DNA of 5,475 bases from Verrucomicrobiota bacterium (GTDB lineage Bacteria; Verrucomicrobiota; Verrucomicrobiia; Limisphaerales; UBA1096), in assembly GCA_015658765.1 (NCBI GenBank), contig DQOE01000278.1, positions 1 to 5,475 of the forward strand, written 5' to 3'. Numbering within the stretch: the first letter of the stretch is position 1; each line of letters opens with the position of its first letter. The notes under the pieces were generated by a model. That model had not been told where the DNA came from. It saw only the letters and a list, made by a program, of their open reading frames with translations, and searched no databases. Below are positions 1 through 4,804 of the stretch, in pieces. Position numbers and translations under genes: made by a program.

Positions 1-1122
1 GCCGATCAAATGGTCATCCGCCAACTGATCCAGCGGATGCAACTCGCCCGCATCGTGCAAGTCGCCGCTGCTGCCGGCGAAGGCGAACCGGCGGCGACCG
101 TGCGCTTGGCCAAGGGCGACGACACGGTCATCGAGTTGGAGTTCCGCAAACCGGACGACGAAGAGCCGACTGTGCTGGTGAAACATTCCGAGCGCGGCAC
201 GGTGGTGATTCAGGACGACGGGCTGCTGACGTTGCTGCGACTGCCGCACGATCAGTTCCGCGAGCACGCGGTTTTCCGGCGGCCACTCCACGAGGTCACC
301 TCCGTCACCGTGGACACGATCAACAAATTCACCGTCGCCAAAAAACCGGACGGTGCCTGGCAGGTGACCGAACCGAAGCAGTTTCCCGCTGACGCGATGC
401 TCGTCAGCGTCATGCTTACCAACCTTCGCAATGCGCAGATTGTCGACTTCATAAAAGACAATGCCGTCGCCGCTGATTTCGAAAAATATGGTCTCGCCAA
501 CCCATGGCTGAACCTCGAGATCAACGGCACTTCAGTCGGCGGTGACCGGTGGAAAGAGTCGATCGCGTTTGGCACGGTGAACACGAAACGCGCCGCCGCC
601 CGCGCCAACAACGAACCGGCGATCATCGGCCTCCCCCGCGAGCAGGCAATCCTGCTGCCCAAGGAGGCGTTCAAGCTGCGGGAGCGCCGGCTGTGGTCGT
701 TCGCCACCAACCAAGTCGCCGGTGTCACCATTCAATTGGACAACAAGCCGACGCAATTCGTGCGGCTGCCGAACTCCACTTGGCGCTCGGCCGACAACGA
801 GGCGCTCGACCAAATCCAGTCCGCGATGCTGGAGGAAACGATTTACCGGATGGGCGTGCTGTTTGCCATCGGGTGGGTGGCCGAGGGCGAGGCGGCGATG
901 GAGGCCACCGGCATCCAGCTCGGCGCAAACCAACTCACCGCCGAGGTGGACACAGCCGACGGCCCGAGGCAGTTCCAACTTGAGTTCGGCGACAAAGGCC
1001 CGCTTGGCCGCACGCGGGTGATGACCGGCCAATACGGCACGCCGACCATCTTCTCCGCCCCGAACGAGTTCACCAACATCTACTTCGCCGCCCTCCAAAC
1101 CCTCGGCCTGGCCAAGCGCTAA
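1..1122 (+). CDS. DUF4340 domain-containing protein, C-terminal part (5' truncated by window edge)
   Basis: The frame is open from base 1 with no stop, so the ATG at 10 is probably internal and the true start lies upstream. It ends at TAA 1120-1122. Numbered from the ATG at 10, residues about 115-170 show the DUF4340 pattern: a W-Q-V-T-x-P start, a P-A-D turn, a leucine-rich helix, then K-Y-G-L-A-N-P before a beta strand. An L-R-E-R-R-L-W-S-F motif near residue 223 starts another copy of the strand pattern, so the protein looks like tandem beta-rich modules. DUF4340 proteins are usually encoded beside GldG-type ABC transporter genes (family knowledge; those genes would lie left of the window), which suggests an envelope-associated role. 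The biochemical function is unknown. Composition is strongly GC-rich. The last codons before the stop carry a GGCCAAGCG repeat (1110-1118). No terminator is visible after the stop. Confidence 0.8.
   Translation, partial: ADQMVIRQLIQRMQLARIVQVAAAAGEGEPAATVRLAKGDDTVIELEFRKPDDEEPTVLVKHSERGTVVIQDDGLLTLLRLPHDQFREHAVFRRPLHEVTSVTVDTINKFTVAKKPDGAWQVTEPKQFPADAMLVSVMLTNLRNAQIVDFIKDNAVAADFEKYGLANPWLNLEINGTSVGGDRWKESIAFGTVNTKRAAARANNEPAIIGLPREQAILLPKEAFKLRERRLWSFATNQVAGVTIQLDNKPTQFVRLPNSTWRSADNEALDQIQSAMLEETIYRMGVLFAIGWVAEGEAAMEATGIQLGANQLTAEVDTADGPRQFQLEFGDKGPLGRTRVMTGQYGTPTIFSAPNEFTNIYFAALQTLGLAKR
103..116. repeat. Imperfect copy of the CGCTTGGCCAAGCG palindrome, inside the DUF4340 gene
   Basis: The bases match the 14-bp palindrome at 13 of 14 positions; the penultimate C is G. 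It lies in coding sequence reading R-L-A-K-G. A further half copy, CGCTTGG, is at 1001-1007 in the same gene. Confidence 0.45.
1110..1118 (+). repeat. GGCCAAGCG repeat overlapping the 3' end of the DUF4340 gene
   Basis: The 9-mer encodes most of the last three residues (A-K-R) and ends one base before the TAA stop. The same 9-mer recurs near the stops of the phosphatase and DAHP synthase genes. Confidence 0.55.
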
Positions 1123-1160
1123 TTGCGTTGCCGCACAACACAAAAAACACTCCAATGCTA

Positions 1161-1189
1161 TTGACGTTTTTTATGTTTTTTTTTAGAAT
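1161..1189 (+). promoter_or_regulatory. Sigma70-type promoter for the 61-residue protein gene
   Basis: The -35 box TTGACG (1161-1166) and -10 box TAGAAT (1184-1189) each match consensus at 5 of 6 positions, with the ideal 17-nt spacing and a T-rich spacer. Transcription should start near 1196, leaving about 29 nt before the ATG at 1225. An AAAAGG at 1212-1217, 7 nt before the ATG, is a modest ribosome binding site. Confidence 0.65.
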
Positions 1190-1224
1190 AAATAATCCGC
1201 TAGGCGAAAACAAAAGGCATAACA

Positions 1225-1410
1225 ATGGAGAATAAAGAGAGCATGAATGAAGAACACAGCGGCACATGGGAAATCGTGGACAAATCAAAACCCCGCACAC
1301 ATCGGTTGAAAGTTCCGGGGGGATGGTTGGTGACAATCTCGGGTGGGTTTAGTTTTCCCGTAACTTACTATCCCGACCCGGAACACAAATGGAATCCCCG
1401 CATCAAGTAG
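1225..1410 (+). CDS. Small conserved-looking protein of unknown function (61 aa)
   Basis: Sixty-one residues with no signal peptide or membrane segment. The N-terminal 20 residues are polar and acidic. The core has V-P-G-G-W-L-V at residues 30-36 and P-D-P-E-H-K-W at 50-56. From memory, this spacing of a VPGGW strand and a PDPxHxW strand recurs in short uncharacterised bacterial proteins; I cannot name a family and do not assign a function. The ATG at 1225 is chosen because AAAAGG sits 7 nt upstream and a near-consensus promoter about 36 nt upstream; ATG 1243 (residue 7) is an alternative. The gene and its upstream region are AT-richer than the flanking genes, which hints at separate acquisition. 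Its TAG is 25 bp from the stop of the convergent phosphatase gene. Confidence 0.65.
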   Translation: MENKESMNEEHSGTWEIVDKSKPRTHRLKVPGGWLVTISGGFSFPVTYYPDPEHKWNPRIK

Positions 1411-1421
1411 CGCGGGGCATC

Positions 1422-1435
1422 CGCTTGGCCAAGCG
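1422..1435. repeat. Perfect 14-bp palindrome CGCTTGGCCAAGCG between convergent genes
   Basis: The sequence equals its own reverse complement. It fills the gap between the small gene's stop (1408-1410) and the phosphatase stop (1436-1438), touching the latter. As RNA, either strand could form a 5-bp stem with a GGCC loop. No T-run follows on either strand, so it is not a classical intrinsic terminator. An identical copy lies at 2792-2805. Confidence 0.7.
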
Positions 1436-3034
1436 TTAGTTCAACTCGTTGCGCTTGACGGTGTGCTGGAACACCTGCTCGCCGTCGATGGTGTGGATGC
1501 GGTAGGTTGCGGTCGGGTCGGCGGCGGTTGTGTCGAAGTCCACGGTGCCGAACGACTGCTTGGCGTTGTACGAGAAGATCGCCGCCTCCATCGTCTTGTG
1601 GACGTGCTGGTTTGTCAGGCGGCTGCTGTTGAATTCGTACAGCGCGTAGTCGCCGGGCCGGTCGATTTTCCAGAGGTCGGAGCGGTGGCGGTCGGCGCTC
1701 ATCAGCACGACGCCCTCGATTTTGTTTTCGGTGAGGAACGTGAATATTTCGTTCCGCTCTTTTTTGAAACCGTTCCACGTGTCCCTACTGTCGCCCTTGG
1801 CCTTGAACACCCACGGCACCGGCGAGATCAGCACCTTGAATGTGCCGCGTGATTTCTTAATCGTGCTGAGCAGCCAGCGTTTTTGCGCCGGGCCGAGCAT
1901 GCTCAACTCGCCCTTGGTTTTCTTCGGGTCGGTGCGGTAGTAGCGGCCGTCGATACAGATGAAATGGACGTCGTTGATGTAGGTGTCCCACCAGATGCCC
2001 GGTTGCTTGTCGCCGCCGCCGTAGCCCGGATTTACCCAGTTGTCGCGGAAGATTTCGTAGACCGGCCGCTTCCAGCTTGGCGACTCAATCTCCGGCCCGC
2101 CGAAGCAGTCGTTGGTGCCGAAATCGTGGTCGTCCCAAATGGAAAACACCCCCAGGCCGGCGACGAGCGAGCGGTATTCGGGGCGCGACTGGCGGCGGTA
2201 GTAACAGTAGTGGTGCATGTCCATCACGTTGGTGTTGTCGATGTACGCGTTGTCGCCGAGTTGGAACAGCGCATCCGGCCTGGTCGCGGCGATGGTGTTC
2301 CAAACATGCTCATGCTGCGGCACAAATCCGGCGCCGCCGCCGAAGGCCAGGCGGAACTTCCCGGCCTCGCCGCTCTTGTTGAACGTCGTAAACTGCTGCC
2401 CCGCCCCTTGGTTTTTTTGGCCGTCGATGGTGACGGTGTAAGCGTACTGCGTCTTCGGCTTGAGCCCGTTCAAGACCACCTTGGCCACGAAGTCGTGCTC
2501 GCGCCTGGTTTGCACCACGGCGGAAACTTTTCCGCCGGGCATCGGCGGGAGAGTGTTGGCCTCCACTTGCACGATGGCGGGGGTGGCGGTGCGCAGCCAG
2601 ACGGTCGCGCTGTTGCCGCTGAGGTTGCCGATCATCGGCCCGTGCACCGGTGTTTTGCCGTGCTGCTCGAGCAGGCGCTGGATCAGCGGCCGCTTTCGGA
2701 TGGCGTCCAGCCCGTTGTGCGAGCCGCCGATGATGCGGCCGACCGGCAGGCCAAGTTTCAACGCCTTGGCGACACTCGCCTCGGCGGCGCCCGCTTGGCC
2801 AAGCGTGCATTGCGCCACGGCGAGCATGTACTGCGTCTCGGCGTCCCTCGGCAGTTTCGCCTCCGCGAGAGCGAGAAACTCCACCGCCGCCACCGCCTTG
2901 CCTGTGCGGATCAGGTTCAGTGCTTTTTGATGGATGCGCTTGTACTGCTTGAAGTCCGGCTTGTCCTTGGCGAAGGCCACCGTTGCCGGAAGCGCTATTG
3001 CCGCGATAATGAACCATCGTATTGCAGGAGTCAT
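1436..3034 (-). CDS. Secreted PhoD-like metallophosphatase with TPR-like N-terminal region (532 aa)
   Basis: The start at 3034 is chosen because it opens a clear signal peptide: short basic N-terminus, hydrophobic residues 8-19, and a V-A-F-A end at 19-22. The longer frame upstream to 3316 would cross the aroF leader and looks non-coding. Residues about 30-95 are helical and TPR-like. Residues about 131-215 form a beta-rich, Fn3-like PhoD N-domain starting H-G-P-M-I-G and containing T-V-W-L-R. The phosphatase domain follows: Q-L-G-D-N-A-Y (258-264), W-D-D-H-D-F-G-T-N-D (300-309), I-D-G-R-Y-Y-R (361-367), S-A-D-R-H (446-450) and F-N-S-S-R-L (468-473), typical metal and phosphate-site motifs of the PhoD superfamily. 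It probably hydrolyses phosphomono- or diesters outside the cytoplasm; the substrate is unknown. The PhoD Cys after the first strand of the domain appears replaced: F-G-G-G-A-G at 231-236. No strong ribosome binding site precedes the start. It is transcribed divergently from the aroF unit. Confidence 0.85.
   Translation of the reverse strand: MTPAIRWFIIAAIALPATVAFAKDKPDFKQYKRIHQKALNLIRTGKAVAAVEFLALAEAKLPRDAETQYMLAVAQCTLGQAGAAEASVAKALKLGLPVGRIIGGSHNGLDAIRKRPLIQRLLEQHGKTPVHGPMIGNLSGNSATVWLRTATPAIVQVEANTLPPMPGGKVSAVVQTRREHDFVAKVVLNGLKPKTQYAYTVTIDGQKNQGAGQQFTTFNKSGEAGKFRLAFGGGAGFVPQHEHVWNTIAATRPDALFQLGDNAYIDNTNVMDMHHYCYYRRQSRPEYRSLVAGLGVFSIWDDHDFGTNDCFGGPEIESPSWKRPVYEIFRDNWVNPGYGGGDKQPGIWWDTYINDVHFICIDGRYYRTDPKKTKGELSMLGPAQKRWLLSTIKKSRGTFKVLISPVPWVFKAKGDSRDTWNGFKKERNEIFTFLTENKIEGVVLMSADRHRSDLWKIDRPGDYALYEFNSSRLTNQHVHKTMEAAIFSYNAKQSFGTVDFDTTAADPTATYRIHTIDGEQVFQHTVKRNELN
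2792..2805. repeat. Perfect CGCTTGGCCAAGCG palindrome inside the phosphatase gene
   Basis: Identical to 1422-1435. On the minus strand it contributes to T-L-G-Q-A (residues 77-81) in the TPR-like region, so the reading frame tolerates it. Confidence 0.6.
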
Positions 3035-3106
3035 GTCGCGGGGCAATGTGCCTAACGGCCGATGCGGCGGCAAAATAAAAGTGCGCCTAGCAATGCGGAA
3101 AACCGG

Positions 3107-3134
3107 TTGACAGCCAAGCGGCGTTTGATACGCT
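3107..3134 (+). promoter_or_regulatory. Promoter of the aroF leader transcript
   Basis: A perfect -35 TTGACA (3107-3112) is followed after 16 nt by TACGCT (3129-3134), which keeps the key T-A---T bases of a -10 box. Transcription should start near 3141, just before the leader-peptide GTG at 3143. The phosphatase gene lies on the other side, divergently oriented. Confidence 0.6.
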
Positions 3135-3142
3135 CCGCCGCC

Positions 3143-3235
3143 GTGAGTTTTCAAGGGACGCTGTTTTTCGGGTTTTTTAGCGGCTGGTATTGGTTTACCA
3201 GCCCGCGCCGTCTGCGTGTCTTGGAAATTTGTTGA
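3143..3235 (+). CDS. Aromatic amino-acid leader peptide (30 codons) of the aroF attenuator
   Basis: From GTG 3143 to TGA 3233-3235 the frame encodes 30 residues, 9 of them aromatic: Phe at 3, 8, 9, 11, 12 and 18, Trp at 15 and 17, Tyr at 16. The core (residues 8-18) reads FFGFFSGWYWF and is followed by an Arg-rich tail (R22, R23, R25). It lies between a promoter and an intrinsic terminator upstream of DAHP synthase, the first enzyme of aromatic amino-acid synthesis. This is the layout of Phe, Trp and Tyr leader peptides in known attenuators. Slow decoding at codons 15-18 would stall the ribosome on the hairpin at 3180-3206. No in-frame ATG exists upstream, and the GTG lies about 2 nt from the predicted transcription start, so initiation may be leaderless. 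The peptide itself probably has no function after synthesis. Confidence 0.75.
   Translation: MSFQGTLFFGFFSGWYWFTSPRRLRVLEIC
3180..3206 (+). promoter_or_regulatory. Leader hairpin over the Trp-Tyr-Trp-Phe codons (pause/attenuation stem)
   Basis: GGCTGGTA (3182-3189) pairs perfectly with TACCAGCC (3196-3203) around a 6-nt loop; two more pairs (3180-3181 with 3205-3206) form if C3204 is bulged. The stem contains the aromatic codons 3185-3196, so a ribosome stalled there would melt it. Just downstream, 3210-3216 (GTCTGCG) can pair with 3261-3267 (CGCAGGC), the 5' arm of the terminator: seven contiguous pairs including one G-U, a plausible antiterminator. Also, GGCTGG (3182-3187) could pair with a second CCAGCC at 3256-3261. 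The pairings are read by eye, without energy calculation. Confidence 0.6.
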
Positions 3236-3257
3236 TGAACTGAAACAGAATTTACCC

Positions 3258-3289
3258 AGCCGCAGGCAGCCAAGCCTGCGGCTTTTTTT
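3258..3289 (+). terminator. Intrinsic terminator in the aroF leader (attenuator)
   Basis: AGCCGCAGGC (3258-3267) pairs perfectly over 10 bp with GCCTGCGGCT (3274-3283) around a 6-nt loop, followed by a run of seven T (3283-3289). It lies 22 nt after the leader-peptide stop and 41 nt before the aroF ATG. No full-size + strand gene ends upstream, so its only sensible target is the aroF transcript itself. Confidence 0.85.
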
Positions 3290-3330
3290 GTCCCAGGCCC
3301 GCTTCCCCCGGCGCAAAAAATAAAACCAAA

Positions 3331-4347
3331 ATGATAGTCGTACTTAAAAACAACGTCTCCCCCGAGGAGGAAAACGCCGTCGTCGAGGAAATCAAAAAAC
3401 TCGGCTACCGGCCCCATGTCATGCACGGCGTCGCCCGCACGGTGATCGGCGCGATCGGCGACGAGCACTCGCACCGCGACCTCAACGTGCTCAACGCCTG
3501 GCCGCAGGTCGAGTCGGTCACGCCGATCCAAAAACGACACAAGCTCGTCAGCCGCGAGGCGCATCCGCAGGACTCCACCGTCAACGCCGGCGGCGTGATC
3601 GTGGGCGGCAAAAAAATCCAGGTCATGGCCGGCCCCTGCTCCGTCGAGAGCGAGGAGCAGTTGATGAAAACCGCGCACGCCGTCAAGGCGGCCGGCGCGA
3701 GCATGCTGCGCGGCGGGGCGTTCAAGCCGCGCACGTCGCCGTACGAATTCCAGGGGCTCGGCGAGGAGGGGCTCAAGCTTTTGGCCAAGGCGCGCGAGGA
3801 AACCGGCCTGCCGATCGTCACCGAGCTGCTCTCGCAGAATCAGGCCGAACTGGTCGCCGAGTACTCCGACATGCTGCAGATCGGCACGCGCAACGCGCAA
3901 AACTTTCAGCTCATCATCGCCGCTGCCAAGACCGGCAAGCCGGTGCTGCTCAAGCGCGGCATGTCGATGCGCATCATGGAATGGCTGCTCGCCGGCGAGT
4001 ACGTCCTGGCCAACCGCAACCCGAACCTGCTGTTCTGCGAGCGCGGCATCAGGACGTTCGAGGATTACACGCGGAACACTCTCGACCTCTCCGCGGTGGC
4101 CGTCGTCAAGGCGGAGTCGCACTGCCCGATCGTCGTCGATCCCAGCCAGGGCTGCGGCAAGGCATCGCTGGTGCGCTCGATGTGCAAGGGCGCGGTTGCA
4201 ATGGGTGCCGACGCGCTGCTCGTCGAGGTGCACCCGAACCCGACCGAGGCCATCAGCGACGCCGCACAACAGATCGACCTGGAGGGTTTCGCCGCGTTGA
4301 TGGACGAATTGGCCCCCATCGCCGAGTCGGTCGGCCGCGAGATTTAG
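3331..4347 (+). CDS. aroF: 3-deoxy-7-phosphoheptulonate (DAHP) synthase, type I-beta with N-terminal regulatory domain (338 aa)
   Basis: Condenses phosphoenolpyruvate and erythrose 4-phosphate to DAHP, the first step of the shikimate pathway, in the cytoplasm. Residues 1 to about 65 form the small ferredoxin-like (ACT-like) domain that senses Tyr/Phe in the Thermotoga maritima enzyme, which is also about 338 residues. The barrel follows: A-G-P-C-S-V-E-S (100-107), K-P-R-T-S-P-Y-E-F-Q-G-L-G (132-144), Q-I-G-T-R-N-A-Q-N-F (183-192), K-R-G-M-S (208-212), C-E-R-G-I-R-T-F-E (236-244). Expected metal ligands Cys103, Glu299 and Asp310 are present at the T. maritima positions plus one. The fourth, the His of D-P-S-H, is Gln273 (CAG at 4147-4149), a marked oddity. 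The start is preceded by an A-rich stretch without a Shine-Dalgarno. The upstream leader peptide and terminator indicate attenuation by aromatic amino-acid supply. Gene end: TAG, followed after 7 bp by a repeat cluster. Confidence 0.93.
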   Translation: MIVVLKNNVSPEEENAVVEEIKKLGYRPHVMHGVARTVIGAIGDEHSHRDLNVLNAWPQVESVTPIQKRHKLVSREAHPQDSTVNAGGVIVGGKKIQVMAGPCSVESEEQLMKTAHAVKAAGASMLRGGAFKPRTSPYEFQGLGEEGLKLLAKAREETGLPIVTELLSQNQAELVAEYSDMLQIGTRNAQNFQLIIAAAKTGKPVLLKRGMSMRIMEWLLAGEYVLANRNPNLLFCERGIRTFEDYTRNTLDLSAVAVVKAESHCPIVVDPSQGCGKASLVRSMCKGAVAMGADALLVEVHPNPTEAISDAAQQIDLEGFAALMDELAPIAESVGREI

Positions 4348-4354
4348 TTCAACC

Positions 4355-4436
4355 GGCCAAGCGCCTGGCCAAGCGCGATTCTGCGTTGACCAAGCGGCCT
4401 GGCTCTGAGCAGTATGCCGCCGCCGGTGGCCAAGCG
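4355..4436 (+). repeat. Cluster of four GGCCAAGCG-type repeats between aroF and tRNA-Leu
   Basis: Exact GGCCAAGCG copies lie at 4355-4363, 4367-4375 and 4428-4436, with a variant (GACCAAGCG) at 4388-4396, all in the same orientation. The first two copies can fold as GGCCA/TGGCC (4355-4359 with 4366-4370). No open frame of interest covers the cluster. A related CCAAGCG also lies in the aroF promoter spacer (3114-3120). Confidence 0.65.
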
Positions 4437-4443
4437 CCGCCGG
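4423..4443 (+). other. GC-rich hairpin just upstream of tRNA-Leu
   Basis: CCGGTGGC (4423-4430) pairs with GCCGCCGG (4436-4443) over 8 bp with one G-T pair and a 5-nt loop. It includes the last GGCCAAGCG copy and ends 7 nt before the tRNA. Without a T-run it is not a typical terminator; it could protect the aroF 3' end or help tRNA processing, both unproven. Confidence 0.4.
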
Positions 4444-4450
4444 TCGTGGT

Positions 4451-4535
4451 GCGCGCGTGGCGGAATTGGTAGACGCGCCGGATTTAGGATCCGGTTCCCT
4501 CGGGAGTGAAGGTTCGACTCCTTTCGCGCGTACCA
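4451..4535 (+). tRNA. tRNA-Leu (anticodon UAG), CCA encoded
   Basis: Full class II cloverleaf. The acceptor stem 4451-4457 pairs with 4525-4531, discriminator A4532, and CCA is encoded at 4533-4535. The D-arm has the leucine-type T-G-G-C-G-G-A-A-T-T-G-G-T-A-G-A start. The anticodon stem CCGGA/TCCGG encloses TTTAGGA with TAG at 4485-4487, reading CUN leucine codons. A long variable arm (TTCCCTCGGGAGT, 4495-4507) fits tRNA-Leu. The T-arm is 4508-4524 with loop TTCGACT. The first acceptor pair is G-U instead of the usual G-C. No convincing promoter was found directly upstream. Confidence 0.95.
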
Positions 4536-4603
4536 TCTTCAATCTGCCCGAATTCCGGCATCAAAATCACTGTTTAAATCATAAAAGCGTGACTAAATAA
4601 GCC

Positions 4604-4783
4604 GTGAATGCGAAGGATGATGGTGGTGGAACTCATTTGCATTTTGCAGTAACCAAAGAAATCGCCGAACTACTCATCGCCGAAGGCGCGGATGTGAATG
4701 CGAACGGTTATGTGAATGGATCGACACCTTTACATCAGGCGGCTTACGGAAGCTCACCAAAACGGCTTGAAAACTGCGCTTAA
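4604..4783 (+). pseudogene. Ankyrin-repeat gene remnant (about 59 codons)
   Basis: The frame from GTG 4604 to TAA 4781-4783 encodes one short ankyrin repeat and part of a second: V-N-A-K-D-D-G-G-G-T-H-L-H-F-A-V, then E-I-A-E-L-L-I-A-E-G-A-D-V-N-A-N, then G-S-T-P-L-H-Q-A-A-Y-G. After A-A-Y-G the consensus is lost and a stop follows. The frame begins mid-motif, 3 bases after an in-frame TAA (4598-4600), with no ATG or ribosome binding site. The 11-mer GTGAATGCGAA at 4604 recurs exactly 90 bp later at 4694, the repeat period. Both ends are missing, so it is probably a decayed fragment of a longer ankyrin protein; a tiny expressed protein from the GTG is less likely. Composition is AT-richer than the genes left of the tRNA. 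Confidence 0.6.
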
Positions 4784-4804
4784 CGCGATGATAGTTGCTT
4801 AGCT

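Noticed and set aside
532..1155. Minus-strand open frame opposite the DUF4340 gene
   Set aside because: Antisense shadow in GC-rich coding sequence; no recognisable motif.
1422..1435. Palindrome as a bidirectional intrinsic terminator
   Set aside because: The stem is only 5 bp as RNA and no U-run follows on either strand; identical sequence occurs inside a gene.
1883..3055. Long plus-strand open frame opposite the phosphatase
   Set aside because: Antisense shadow of a gene with well-defined motifs; the product is Val/Arg/Ala-rich without domains.
3035..3316. N-terminal extension of the phosphatase frame upstream of 3034
   Set aside because: It would place about 94 basic, low-complexity residues before a good signal peptide and cross the aroF promoter, leader peptide and terminator.
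3141..3330. T-box or metabolite riboswitch instead of a peptide attenuator
   Set aside because: I saw no T-box core sequence or known aptamer motif, while the aromatic codon run and terminator explain the region.
4386..4415. Promoter for tRNA-Leu (TTGACC with CAGTAT)
   Set aside because: The -35 is good but the -10 matches only 3 of 6 at 18-nt spacing, and TTGACC is part of a repeat copy.
4451..4531. G-U first acceptor pair as a sign of a defective tRNA
   Set aside because: All other stems, the anticodon loop, the variable arm and CCA are intact; one terminal wobble pair is tolerable.
3151..4542. Long minus-strand open frame opposite aroF and the tRNA
   Set aside because: It is antisense to a clear DAHP synthase and a tRNA; the open frame follows from high GC and biased codon third positions.
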